Source: Terriglobia bacterium (GTDB lineage Bacteria; Acidobacteriota; Terriglobia; Bryobacterales; Bryobacteraceae). From it: a DNA stretch of 64,000 nt. The translations under genes and the position numbers were made by a program. Below, piece by piece: positions 37,241 to 46,102 of this stretch (within the stretch, counting starts at the first letter, position 1; each line of letters begins with the position of its first letter). The DNA lies in NCBI GenBank assembly GCA_021325235.1, contig JAJPHN010000032.1, positions 62,001 through 126,000 on the forward strand. The letters run 5' to 3'. Below the pieces are notes generated by a model that searched no databases, was not told where the DNA came from, and saw only the letters and a program-made list of their open reading frames with translations.

Positions 37241-37300
37241 GACCGCTCCCTCTGGTCGCGCGCTAAAGCGCCACTTCGGCCCCGGCCAAAAGCTGGCCGG
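37241..37300. repeat. Repeat-rich intergenic element with hairpins
   Basis: The 128-bp gap 37206-37333 holds GACCGCTCCCTCTGGTC at 37241-37257, which shares its core with 35090-35099. It also has a perfect hairpin CCGGCC (37282-37287), AAAAGCT, GGCCGG (37295-37300). Both genes on its sides are leftward; the hairpin lies just after the TPR gene stop and may mark its transcript end, though no T-run follows on that strand. Confidence 0.5.
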
Positions 37301-37333
37301 ATCTGTGATTGGGCACGACGGTCATCGCAAAGG

Positions 37334-38254
37334 TTACGGATTGGTGGTGGATTTGCGGCGGCGGTATTCGGCGAACATTTCGTCGGCTTCGGATTTGCGG
37401 TTGAGTTTGCGGTAGAGGGTGGCGAGGGAGTAGCAGGCGTCGGTGGAGGTGCGGTCGAGGGCGATGGCTTGTTTGTAGTGGACGATGGCGTCGCCGGTGC
37501 GGCCGAGTTTTTCGAGAGCGCGGGCGAGATGGTAATGCGCGATGGCGAGCGAAGGATCGTAGCGGAGAGATTCTTCGAGAGCGGTAACGGCGGCTTCGGG
37601 CTGGTTCATGCGCAGGAGCAGGTAGCCGAGATTGTGCGGGGGCCAGGCTGACGGATGGGGCTGGTTGCGATTGAGGGTTGAGGCTTTCTCAAAGGCGTTG
37701 AGCGAGAGCTGCATCTGGCCCTGCATATCGAAGGCGAGGCCGAGGCTATCCCAGGCGCGGGGTGCGTTGGGATCGAGCTCGACGGCGCGGGTGAGTTTGG
37801 CGACGGCTTCCTGGTAGCGGCGCTGATCGTAGTCGAGGCGGCCGAGCCAGTAGATGTAGATGGCGCGATCGGGATGTTTGCGGGAGAGAGTCGTGAGGAT
37901 CGTGCGGGCGCGATCGTCGTTGCCGAGTTTGACGAGCGCCATGGCGAGGGTGAAGTTGTCGGCCTCACTGAGCGGGTCGGCAGCGGTGAAGTCGCGGACG
38001 GCGGAAGGCATGTCGCCGTTCAAAAATTCGACGTCGGCTGCGAGGGCGAGCAGTTCGGGACGGTGCTCAGGTGTTTCGGCGGATTGCTGCTCGAGCAGCT
38101 GTTTGACGGTGGTGAAGTGAGCGGCGCGGAGCTCGCTGACAGCGCGGCCGGCGCGGGCGGGATCGGGGAAGGCGTGCGCGAGGCGGGCGAAGATGTCGTC
38201 CGACTGCGCGAGGGCAAAGGCGGCTGAGAAGAAAACGAGGAAGGCGAACTTCAT
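37334..38254 (-). CDS. Exported TPR protein (second of an overlapping pair)
   Basis: A 306-residue protein with a signal peptide (MKFAFLVFFSAAFALAQSDD). It carries about six tetratricopeptide repeats from residue 30 on, for example AVRDFTAADPLSEADNFTLA, IYIYWLGRLDYDQRRYQEAV, PRAWDSLGLAFDMQGQMQLS, and LAIAHYHLARALEKLGRTGD. TPRs bind partner proteins. ATG 38254 sits in an ATGA overlap with the upstream TPR gene, so the two are translated together. Next to a TonB-dependent receptor, the pair may form an outer-membrane or periplasmic scaffold, but this is inference. Confidence 0.85.
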   Translation of the reverse strand: MKFAFLVFFSAAFALAQSDDIFARLAHAFPDPARAGRAVSELRAAHFTTVKQLLEQQSAETPEHRPELLALAADVEFLNGDMPSAVRDFTAADPLSEADNFTLAMALVKLGNDDRARTILTTLSRKHPDRAIYIYWLGRLDYDQRRYQEAVAKLTRAVELDPNAPRAWDSLGLAFDMQGQMQLSLNAFEKASTLNRNQPHPSAWPPHNLGYLLLRMNQPEAAVTALEESLRYDPSLAIAHYHLARALEKLGRTGDAIVHYKQAIALDRTSTDACYSLATLYRKLNRKSEADEMFAEYRRRKSTTNP

Positions 38255-39642
38255 GGCTCGGGACGGGCTTCGATGGTACGCAGCATGAGCTCGGCGCGGC
38301 GGGAACGCTGCTCGTCGAGTTTTTTGAGGAGAGCTTCCTGCGATGGTGCGCGCGGATCTTTGGTGCGGCGATAGATGGCGAGCAGTTGCGTGTTGGCCTG
38401 GAAGCTGGAGGGGTCGATGCGCAGAGCGCGGTCGAGCTCGGCGCGGGCGGCGGGGAGATTGTTTTCGTCCATCAGAACGCGGGCGAGCTCGGTGTGAGAT
38501 TCGGCGAAGTTGGGCAGGAGCTGGATGGAACGGGCGAGATGTTCTTTGGCGGAGAGTAACTGATCTTCCTGACGCGCCATGCGGCCGAGAAAGTATTCGG
38601 CGGCGCCGGCGGTGGAAGGATTTTCACTGGCGCGAATCATCTGCTGCTTCGAGCGAGCGAAGTCGCCGGAAGAGTAGTAGGCGATGCCGAGAGCGTAGTG
38701 GCCTTTGATGTTATCGGGCCGGGCGGCGACGAACTTTTCGAAGTAGGAGGCGGAAGTAGCGGCGTCGCGCGTGCTGAGGAGGACGAACCCCATGGCGTAG
38801 TTGTAGTCGGGATTATTGGGAGCGATGGCGAGCGCTTTCTGGAGCGAAGCGCGGGCTTCGAGCGGGAGGTTCATTTTGCTCGCGATCATGGCGAACAGGT
38901 AATGGATGCGGGCGTTGCCGGGCTCGAGATCGCGGGCATGGGCGAGATAGCCGAGAGCGCCTTCTTCGTCGTGGCAGAGATCGGCGAGGCGCGCGAGTTC
39001 GAGTAAGTGCGCGGTGTCATGCGGGTCGAGAGTGGCGACGCGCTCGAGGGTACGGCGGGCGGCTGCGAGTTGATGGAGCTGTTCCTGCGCGATGGCGAGC
39101 TGACGAAGGCCGAAAACTCCGGCCTGGCCCCGCGCGTCGAGCGCTTCAACGAGCGGAATGACGGCGGAAGGCGCGAGGGAAGCGCGTATGGCGGCGAAAT
39201 CGGCTTCGGTGAAATCATCGCGCTGGGCAAGCTGGTGGGCCGCAGCCGGAGAAAGCGAGCGAAAGGCGGAGCAGGCGGGATCGCGGGGTGGCGCGGACTG
39301 GCAGGCGTGGGCGAGATTGTCCCAGGCCGGGATGAGAGCGGGAGAGAAGCGGACGGATTGGGCGAAGTCGGCGCGGGCGAGGTCGATCTGGTTGCGGCGG
39401 GCGCGTACGATGCCGCGGAGGTTGAAGAGGCCGCCAAAGCGCGGATGCAACTGGAGAGCTTTGTCGATGGCGAGCGAGGCGCGATCGAGATCACCGGCCT
39501 CAAGCTGGGCCTGAATGGCGAGCATCTGCTGGTCGAGATCGGCAGCGGCTACAAGAGAAGCGAGCAGCAGGAACAGAATCGCGCGCGGCACTTGTTGTTG
39601 CGATGGTAACAGCCAGCCGACGATCAGAAATAATTCAACCAC
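38251..39642 (-). CDS. Exported TPR protein (first of an overlapping pair)
   Basis: Up to 463 residues. The N-terminus has a hydrophobic segment AILFLLLASLVAAADLDQQM, which would be a signal peptide if translation starts at the GTG at 39591 rather than at 39642. The upstream GTG gives a longer hydrophobic start, and neither has a clear ribosome site. About ten TPRs follow (for example PRFGGLFNLRGIVRARRNQI, PALIPAWDNLAHACQSA, NIKGHYALGIAYYSSGDFAR, SFQANTQLLAIYRRTKD). It overlaps the next TPR gene by ATGA. It is divergent from the TonB-dependent receptor gene, with 122 bp between the starts. Confidence 0.83.
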   Translation of the reverse strand: MVELFLIVGWLLPSQQQVPRAILFLLLASLVAAADLDQQMLAIQAQLEAGDLDRASLAIDKALQLHPRFGGLFNLRGIVRARRNQIDLARADFAQSVRFSPALIPAWDNLAHACQSAPPRDPACSAFRSLSPAAAHQLAQRDDFTEADFAAIRASLAPSAVIPLVEALDARGQAGVFGLRQLAIAQEQLHQLAAARRTLERVATLDPHDTAHLLELARLADLCHDEEGALGYLAHARDLEPGNARIHYLFAMIASKMNLPLEARASLQKALAIAPNNPDYNYAMGFVLLSTRDAATSASYFEKFVAARPDNIKGHYALGIAYYSSGDFARSKQQMIRASENPSTAGAAEYFLGRMARQEDQLLSAKEHLARSIQLLPNFAESHTELARVLMDENNLPAARAELDRALRIDPSSFQANTQLLAIYRRTKDPRAPSQEALLKKLDEQRSRRAELMLRTIEARPEP

Positions 39643-39681
39643 GGGGATGTTAGGAGGCTACAAATTTAGGGGGAACTCGAC

Positions 39682-39710
39682 TTGACCTCGCTCGGGATTC
39701 GCTATATAAC
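39682..39710 (+). promoter_or_regulatory. Sigma-70-like promoter of the TonB-dependent receptor gene
   Basis: TTGACC at 39682-39687 (five of six consensus bases) and TATAAC at 39705-39710 (five of six) are 17 bp apart, 55 bp upstream of the start codon. The leader has a purine-rich ribosome site (GGGGAGCGAGG) just before the ATG at 39765. This is the clearest promoter in the window and suggests strong expression. Confidence 0.7.
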
Positions 39711-39764
39711 TATGTCACTTAGTACCTAGCCGAAACAAAGTACCGAGACGAAAGGGGAGCGAGG

Positions 39765-42700
39765 ATGCCACGACGCATAGGGTTGGGGGCAGCGGTGTTG
39801 CTGCTGGCAGCCGGTTCGCTGTTTGGACAAAGCCAGAACGCGACGCTGGATGGGCAGGTGATTGATAAATCCGGGGCGTCGGTTCCGGGCGCGGCGGTGA
39901 CGATTACGAACGCCGAACGCGCGGTGAGTTCGACCGTGCAGTCGGACAACGAAGGGCGGTTCTCATTTCCCAACCTGGCGCCGGGAACGTATGACCTGAA
40001 CGTAGTGGCGAAAGGTTTTCAAACGTATGTGCAGCATGGCATTCAGCTGCTGGCGAACCAGTCGGCGCGGGTGGATGCGACGTTGGATGTGGGCGAGGCC
40101 TCGACCAAGATCGAAGTGACGGCGGATGCGGCGCAGTTGAATTACGACAACGGCGCGCAGCAAGAAGGCGTACCGCCGCAGATTGTGAATCAGCTGCCAC
40201 TGGAAGTGGCTTCGGGGACGCCGCGCAATGCCGTGCAGTTCCTATCGTTTCTGCCTGGGGTCAATACGGGGACGAGCCCGCAGGCGTTCAATGCGCGCAT
40301 CAACGGCGGATTGAAGATGGGCGACGAAGCGATTATGGACGGCGTGAGCATGCAGGAGGGCACGATGTCGCAGAGCGGCATGGTGTCGTTCTTCGATTTT
40401 CCGACGACGCCGGACATGGTGAACGAAGTGCGGGTGCTGACGTCGAGCTACGAGCCGGAGTACGGAGTGACGACGGGCGGAGAGATTATCGTGACGACGC
40501 GCAGCGGAACGGACCAGTTTCATGGCGGCGGTTTCGAATATTTCCGCAACAAGGTTTTGAACGCGCTGTCATATACGAATCCGCGACCGCCCGGAGATCA
40601 GCGGCCGAAAGATAACGAGAACGAGTTTGGCGGATTTATCGGCGGTCCGGTGAAGCTGTCGTTTCTGCCGTTTGTCTGGGGAGCGAAGCACAAGACGTAC
40701 TTTTTCCACGATGAGGAGTATCTGCGGAGCTTAGGCGGTACGAACCGGCCGCTCTATTCGATTCCGTCGATGCAGGAGCGCAACGGCGATTTTTCGGACC
40801 TGGGGATTCCGATTTACGATCCATACAGCGTTCCGGGGAACCCGCGTTCGGGTTTTCTGGCGAATCCGGCGCAACGGCAACCGTATCCGGGCAATAAGAT
40901 TCCAGTTTCCGAGCAGAGTCCGCTGGCGCAGCAGTGGTTCAAGTATCTGCCGACGCCGACTTCGTCCGGTCCGTACAACAACTTTCTGGGTTTTCCGACA
41001 CCGGACGGAATTCTGGCGAGCACCGATCTGTTTTTATACAAGATCGACCATTACTGGGGCGAGAAGGATCACTTCTTCGTGACGATCTGGCGGCAGAAGA
41101 ATCCGCCGAACGAGCAGTGCGCGCTGCCGGTGATGATCTGCACATCGAGCCCGGCGAAACCGGAAGACGCATGGGTGAACCGGTTCAACTGGGACCACAA
41201 CTTTACGCCGACATTTTTGAGTCATTTCGCTGTCGGGTATGTGAACCGGAATGAAGGATACGGCTCGGTAAGCGGCCAGAATCCGGCGGAGCTGCCGCAT
41301 ATTCCCAATGCCGCGGCGTATTTCGCGTCGCCCGCGGCTAATTTCAGCGCGAGCGGCGTGAGCAACCTGGCGAGCTGGGGCAATACGGCGGGGCCGGGAT
41401 ATCTGAACAAGACGACGCGGCCGAGTTATATCACCAACGAACTGCTGACGTGGGTGCGAGGGGCGCACACGATCAAGTTTGGCGGCGAATTCCGGCATCT
41501 GCAGCAGGTGTTCCGGCAGAACGGGAACCAGTCGGGGACGGTCGGGTTCAGCGATAAATCGACGGGCATCCCGGGGGTGGCGAGCGGAGATCCGTTTGCG
41601 AGCATGTACATCGGAGCAGTGGATAACGGCGGGCTGAGCGTGTACAACGTATCGAAGTACGGCGCCGAGCAACTGGCGTTTGCGCTGCACATTGGCGATA
41701 CGTGGAAGGTGAAGCCGAAGCTGTCGCTGAACTACGGGCTGCGGTGGGACAAGTTCACGCCGACGTTCGAGACGAGCAATCAGCTGTCGTTTTTCAGTTT
41801 TGCGGACAATCCGGGTGCGGGGAACCGGCCGGGCAGCCTGGCGTTTGCGGGATCGAAGTGGGGCTCGGCGAGTTACGGAGCGCGTTATCCGGAGACACCG
41901 TTCAATGGAGGAATTGCGCCGCGACTAGGGCTGGCGTATCAGGTGACGCCGGAGACGGTGGTGCGCGCGGGCTATGGAATTTTCTATACGCAGGCGTTTT
42001 ATCCGGGGTGGGGCGGCGGGATGTCGCTCGATGGATTCAATCCGTCGATCAGCTTCGCGGATTCGCAGAGCGGATATCAGCCGGCGTTCAATCTGGATAC
42101 CGGTTTTCCGGCCTATAGCCGCGCGCCGGATATCAGCGCGACGGCGGACAACGGGAAAGGCGGTCCGAATTACCGGCCGCTGTATGCGAATCATCTGTCG
42201 TACACGCAGCAGTGGAATCTGACGGTGGAGCGGAAGCTGGGAAACAGCGCGATTGCGAGCGTGGCGTATGTGGGGAACAAGGGGACGCATTTGCCATCGC
42301 AGATGCAGCCGCTGAATTATCTGAACCCGTCGCTGCTGACGAGCTTAGGGGCGGCGAAGCTGAATACGGTGTTTACGCCGGGGCAGCCGCTTTTCGGAGT
42401 GAGCGAGCCGTATTCGGGATGGGCGGCGCAGCTGTTGAGCGTGGGGACATGCCAGCCGACGCTGGCGCAGGCGCTGGTGATGTATCCGCAGTATTGCAAC
42501 GGGCTGATCGGCGAGAACGAGAACGAGGGCACGTCGATGTACAACTCGTTCCAGGCGAAGATCGAGAAGCAGTTTTCGGGCGGATTGTATCTGGGCGCGA
42601 ATTACACGTTTGCGCGGCTGATGACGGATGCGTCGTCGAGCACGCAGGCGACGGCGGGGTATGGAGCGATCGGAGCGGTGATCAATCCATTCCAGGGAAG

Positions 42701-43331
42701 CCGGAATTACGCGCTTTCACCGGACGATATCACGCACACGTTTGCGCTGATCGGGACCTATGATTTGCCGTTCGGGCCGGGGAAACGCTGGCTGAGCAGT
42801 TCGGGATTTCTGAGCAACGTGGTGGGCGGATGGATTCTGGCATCGAGTGTGAAGCTGGTTTCGGGAATGCCGTTGTATTTCCGCGATTCGGCGGTGTGCG
42901 GAGTGCCATCGCAGTTCCAGGCGCAGTGTATTCCGGCGATTACGGATCCATCGAAGGTGCTGGCGCAGTCGTGGCCCGGGGTGAATGTGAATGAGCCGAT
43001 GTATAACGCGGCGGCGTTTGAATCGAGCACGCTGTTCGCGAAAGGCGACTATCTGGGGACGGGGCCGCGGGTGAGCAGCGTGCGCGGATCGCCGTATCGG
43101 GACACGAATCTTTCGCTATCGAAGAAGATTGTGATCAAGGAGAAGCTGAACATCGAGGTACGCGCGGAGGCGTTCAACGTGTTCAACAATCATTACTTCA
43201 CCTGCGACGGGCAGGCGTTTGGGGACTGCGTTCCGTTTAACAACGACCCGTCGAGCACGCAATTCGGCGTCTGGAACGGCACGGTGACCGCGCCGAGGAA
43301 CGTGCAGCTGGTGGGACGGATCACGTTCTAG
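39765..43331 (+). CDS. Oar-like TonB-dependent receptor with N-terminal carboxypeptidase regulatory-like domain
   Basis: An 1188-residue outer-membrane protein. It has a signal peptide (MPRRIGLGAAVLLLAAGSLF), a carboxypeptidase regulatory-like Ig domain at about 25-110 (GQVIDKSGASVPGAAVTITN, GRFSFPNLAPGTYDLNVVAK), a plug with GGEIIVTTRSGTDQFHGGGF near residue 245, and a long TonB barrel to the C-terminal aromatic residue (LVGRITF). The type is the giant Oar/SusC-like receptors common in Acidobacteriota, which import oligomers or help adhesion. Its length and the lack of a SusD gene nearby separate it from Bacteroidetes pairs. Divergent TPR genes, a small secreted protein and a winged-helix/TPR regulator surround it. 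Confidence 0.93.
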   Translation: MPRRIGLGAAVLLLAAGSLFGQSQNATLDGQVIDKSGASVPGAAVTITNAERAVSSTVQSDNEGRFSFPNLAPGTYDLNVVAKGFQTYVQHGIQLLANQSARVDATLDVGEASTKIEVTADAAQLNYDNGAQQEGVPPQIVNQLPLEVASGTPRNAVQFLSFLPGVNTGTSPQAFNARINGGLKMGDEAIMDGVSMQEGTMSQSGMVSFFDFPTTPDMVNEVRVLTSSYEPEYGVTTGGEIIVTTRSGTDQFHGGGFEYFRNKVLNALSYTNPRPPGDQRPKDNENEFGGFIGGPVKLSFLPFVWGAKHKTYFFHDEEYLRSLGGTNRPLYSIPSMQERNGDFSDLGIPIYDPYSVPGNPRSGFLANPAQRQPYPGNKIPVSEQSPLAQQWFKYLPTPTSSGPYNNFLGFPTPDGILASTDLFLYKIDHYWGEKDHFFVTIWRQKNPPNEQCALPVMICTSSPAKPEDAWVNRFNWDHNFTPTFLSHFAVGYVNRNEGYGSVSGQNPAELPHIPNAAAYFASPAANFSASGVSNLASWGNTAGPGYLNKTTRPSYITNELLTWVRGAHTIKFGGEFRHLQQVFRQNGNQSGTVGFSDKSTGIPGVASGDPFASMYIGAVDNGGLSVYNVSKYGAEQLAFALHIGDTWKVKPKLSLNYGLRWDKFTPTFETSNQLSFFSFADNPGAGNRPGSLAFAGSKWGSASYGARYPETPFNGGIAPRLGLAYQVTPETVVRAGYGIFYTQAFYPGWGGGMSLDGFNPSISFADSQSGYQPAFNLDTGFPAYSRAPDISATADNGKGGPNYRPLYANHLSYTQQWNLTVERKLGNSAIASVAYVGNKGTHLPSQMQPLNYLNPSLLTSLGAAKLNTVFTPGQPLFGVSEPYSGWAAQLLSVGTCQPTLAQALVMYPQYCNGLIGENENEGTSMYNSFQAKIEKQFSGGLYLGANYTFARLMTDASSSTQATAGYGAIGAVINPFQGSRNYALSPDDITHTFALIGTYDLPFGPGKRWLSSSGFLSNVVGGWILASSVKLVSGMPLYFRDSAVCGVPSQFQAQCIPAITDPSKVLAQSWPGVNVNEPMYNAAAFESSTLFAKGDYLGTGPRVSSVRGSPYRDTNLSLSKKIVIKEKLNIEVRAEAFNVFNNHYFTCDGQAFGDCVPFNNDPSSTQFGVWNGTVTAPRNVQLVGRITF

Positions 43332-43388
43332 GCCGAAGGCGATTCGGCCCCGCGGCACGGCTCTGGAGGTTGTAGTGAGCCGTGCCGC
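43331..43388. terminator. Two tandem perfect hairpins between convergent genes
   Basis: Just after the TonB-receptor stop, GGCCGAA-GGCGA-TTCGGCC (43331-43349) is a 7-bp stem with a 5-base loop. A second, GCGGCACGGCTC (43352-43363) and GAGCCGTGCCGC (43377-43388), is a perfect 12-bp stem with a 13-base loop. They lie in the 94-bp space before the convergent small secreted gene, so they probably end both transcripts. No T-run follows, so the mode is uncertain; a mobile palindromic element is also possible. Confidence 0.55.
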
Positions 43389-43425
43389 TGCGAGGTTGCG
43401 CGTTGCGGTTTAGGGGCTGATTCGG

Positions 43426-43851
43426 TTACTTGGAATCGACTTCGACCAGAGTCTCCTGTTCGGGGGCGGCAGAAGCTTCATCGCTCGGGGCGGGTTTGGG
43501 ACGCGCGAACAAGTACTTCTGGCCGTCGAACTGCGACTGATAGGCATCGACGTAATAGGCGCCGTCGACCTTCACCAGGCGCAGATAGCTGCGGGTGCCG
43601 GTGGCGGGCTGAGTGGTGACCGGCACGGTCAGCCTGGTTTGCGTACCGGTGCGCAGGTAGACGATTTTCTGGCCAAGCTCGGCCGTCGGCACATCGACAC
43701 GGTGGATGCCGGGCTCGAGGACAATGCGTCCCCAATGCGCTTCGACGGGGAGGTTGAAGGTGCCCTGAGCCGCGCTCGCCTGGAGCGCTGCGATCCCGAG
43801 GCCGGCCGCGATAGCCGCGACACGAAATACACGATTTGTTTTATTCGACAT
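43426..43851 (-). CDS. Small secreted hypothetical protein
   Basis: A 141-residue protein with a clear signal peptide (VFRVAAIAAGLGIAALQASA). The mature part looks like an all-beta domain (GTFNLPVEAHWGRIVLEPGI; KIVYLRTGTQTRLTVPVTTQ; SYLRLVKVDGAYYVDAYQSQ) with an acidic/proline tail (DEASAAPEQETLVEVDSK). No family is recognised; similar small beta proteins occur in Acidobacteriota. A good ribosome site (AGAGG) precedes the ATG. It is divergent from the winged-helix/TPR regulator, sharing 184 bp. Confidence 0.8.
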   Translation of the reverse strand: MSNKTNRVFRVAAIAAGLGIAALQASAAQGTFNLPVEAHWGRIVLEPGIHRVDVPTAELGQKIVYLRTGTQTRLTVPVTTQPATGTRSYLRLVKVDGAYYVDAYQSQFDGQKYLFARPKPAPSDEASAAPEQETLVEVDSK

Positions 43852-44035
43852 AGACTTGTTTCCTCTCTGTTACGGGGAACTTGTTCGCTCCGGAAGCCGT
43901 ACATGCCTAAAGACGAAGGAAACGGATGGGGCGACCCTCAGAAGAAAATCAGCAAATGATCAAAGGCGGGCTGACTCGGGGTTGGGAGCGAGTCTGGCAA
44001 GATCAGAGTAAGAAGAAGAAGTTCACGGGTTTGTC

Positions 44036-45391
44036 ATGACGGACCAAGGCTCACCAGTTCGCGCGCGGCGCGTGCGGTTCGGAACGTTCGAGGTGGATTT
44101 CCGCGAACGGGAGCTGCGCAACGGCGGAGTGCGGGTGAATCTGCAGCGTAAGCCGTTTCAGATACTCGAACTGCTGTTGCGTCAGCCGGGCGCGCTGGTG
44201 ACGCGGGAAGAACTGGCGCGGTATCTGTGGCCGGATCTGCATGTGAGTTTCAGCCACAGTTTGAATACGGCGGTGAATACGCTGCGGCAGGCGCTGGGCG
44301 ATTCGCCGACATCGGCGCGATACATTGAGACGCGCTCGGGGCTGGGATACCGGTTTATCGCGAAGGTGGAAGAGATCGCCGAGAACGGGCCGGGTGCAGG
44401 CGTAAAGAAGCGGTACGATTCGCGCGAGGGGCCGTATCAGGACTATCGCAAAGGCAAATACCTGCAAGGCAAGCTGACGCGGGCGGAGCTGGGCAAGAGC
44501 ATTGCGCATTTCGAAGCGGCGATCGCGCAGGACCGGCGATATGCACCGGCGTATGCGGGGCTGGCGGAGACGTACATTTCGTTTGCACTGCTGGGGTTGC
44601 TGCCGCCGCGGGAGGCACGGCGGCGTGCGCAGGAGAATGCGCGCATGGCGCTGGAGATCGATCCGTCGCTGGCGGAGGCGCGGGTGGCGATGGCGCGCGT
44701 GCGGCATCTGCTGGAGCGCGATTGTGAGCAGGCGGAAGCGGAGTGCCTGCGGGCGATCGAGTTAGAGGCGGATCATGTAGAAGCGTATCTGGAGTACGCG
44801 AGCGTGCTGGCGGCGAGCGGAAGAATGCCGGAGGCGCTGCACAAGATGCGGCGGGCGCTCGACGTGGAACCGTTGTCGCTGGCGGTGCTGGCGGAGGCGG
44901 CGTGGATTCATTACGTGAGCCGGAATTTTGAAGAAGCGGCGAATCAGTCGTGGCAGGCGCTGGTGCTCGAGCCGCGTTTTGCGCTCGCGCAGCATACGCT
45001 CGGCCTGGCGTATGAACAGATGGGCATGAGTGACGAAGCGATCACCGAGCTGAATAATGCGCGGCAGTGCTCGGAGAACCATGTGCCGATTCTGGCGGGG
45101 CTGGCGCATGCCCTGGCGCGCTCGGGTAAACGCGAGGAAGCGGAGAGAACGCTGGAAAGCCTGGAGGAGCTGGCGCGCGAGCAGCACGTTTCCGCTTACT
45201 GGCGGAGCATTGCGCATCTCGGGTTCGATTCGGAAAGCGATGCGCTGTCGGCACTGGAGCAGGCGGTGGAGGAAGACGATCTCTGGCTGGTGTGGCTGAA
45301 GGCGGAGCCGCGCTTTGACGGATTGCGCGGCTCGGCGCGGTTTGGACGGGTAGTGGAGCGGCTGGAAGAGCGGTTTTCGTCGAAGGCGTAG
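44036..45391 (+). CDS. OmpR-type winged-helix regulator fused to TPRs
   Basis: A 451-residue protein. Residues about 10-105 are an OmpR/CadC winged-helix domain (VRFGTFEVDFRERELRNGGV, QRKPFQILELLLRQPGALVT, LNTAVNTLRQALGDSPTSAR, YIETRSGLGYRFIAKV). From about 130 on there are tetratricopeptide repeats (APAYAGLAETYISFALLG, HVEAYLEYASVLAASGRMPE, FALAQHTLGLAYEQMGMSDE). There is no membrane segment between them, unlike CadC or ToxR, so it is cytosolic. Proteins of this architecture are frequent in Acidobacteriota, but the signal and target are unknown. It lies next to the TonB receptor and the small secreted gene, which are natural targets. Confidence 0.9.
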   Translation: MTDQGSPVRARRVRFGTFEVDFRERELRNGGVRVNLQRKPFQILELLLRQPGALVTREELARYLWPDLHVSFSHSLNTAVNTLRQALGDSPTSARYIETRSGLGYRFIAKVEEIAENGPGAGVKKRYDSREGPYQDYRKGKYLQGKLTRAELGKSIAHFEAAIAQDRRYAPAYAGLAETYISFALLGLLPPREARRRAQENARMALEIDPSLAEARVAMARVRHLLERDCEQAEAECLRAIELEADHVEAYLEYASVLAASGRMPEALHKMRRALDVEPLSLAVLAEAAWIHYVSRNFEEAANQSWQALVLEPRFALAQHTLGLAYEQMGMSDEAITELNNARQCSENHVPILAGLAHALARSGKREEAERTLESLEELAREQHVSAYWRSIAHLGFDSESDALSALEQAVEEDDLWLVWLKAEPRFDGLRGSARFGRVVERLEERFSSKA

Positions 45392-45406
45392 GAGCGATTC
45401 GCGAGT

Positions 45407-46102
45407 CTACCACTCGACGGGTTTACCGTGTTCGAGTGTCCAGACCTCGATGCCGTCCTTGCCGAGCTGTTCTTTCAGATGTTCGGGGCGGCCGGTGAGA
45501 ACCGGAAAAGTTCCGTAGTGCATCGGAATCACTTTTTTGGCGTTGACGAAACGGGCGGCATAGGCGGCATCGGCCGGACCCATGGTGTAGTAATCGCCGA
45601 TGGGTAGAAACGCAAGCTCGGGCTTGTGCACTTCGCCGATGAGCTTCATATCGCCGAATAAGGCTGTATCGCCGGCGAAATAGGCTTTGCGGTTGTCCTG
45701 GAAAGTGAGCACATAGCCGGCCGCTTCGCCGCCATAGATCAGATTGTTGCCGTCCTTGATGGCGCAGCTGTGGATGGCGTGCGTCATGGTGAGCTTCACG
45801 AAGCCAAGATCGACGGTGCCGCCTTTGTTGATGCCGATCGTGTTGTGCGCGCCGCGTTTTTCAAGCCAGGTAGCGGTTTCGAAGATGGCGACGATTTTGG
45901 GTTTGTATTGTTTGGCGAGCGGAAGCACGTCGCCGGTGTGGTCGGAGTGGGCGTGCGAGACCGCAATGGCGTCGACGCGCGAGACTTTATACGCCTTGGG
46001 GTAGGCGGGGTTGCCTTCAATCCAGGGATCGAGCAGCAGCACTTCACCCGATTCAAACTTCAGTTCAAACGTTGCGTGGCCGAGCCAGTTTATCTGTATC
46101 AT
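45407..46102 (-). CDS. UPF0173 metal-dependent hydrolase (metallo-beta-lactamase fold)
   Basis: A 231-residue protein. The N-terminus INWLGHATFELKFESGEVLL matches UPF0173. Zinc-site motifs are SHAHSDHTGD (HxHxDH), MTHAIHSC, FAGDTALFGD and IPMHYGTFPVLTG. The family is cytosolic and of unknown substrate. The ATGA overlap with the GH3 gene upstream suggests co-translation. Its 3' end is 15 bp from the convergent winged-helix/TPR gene. Confidence 0.93.
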   Translation of the reverse strand: MIQINWLGHATFELKFESGEVLLLDPWIEGNPAYPKAYKVSRVDAIAVSHAHSDHTGDVLPLAKQYKPKIVAIFETATWLEKRGAHNTIGINKGGTVDLGFVKLTMTHAIHSCAIKDGNNLIYGGEAAGYVLTFQDNRKAYFAGDTALFGDMKLIGEVHKPELAFLPIGDYYTMGPADAAYAARFVNAKKVIPMHYGTFPVLTGRPEHLKEQLGKDGIEVWTLEHGKPVEW

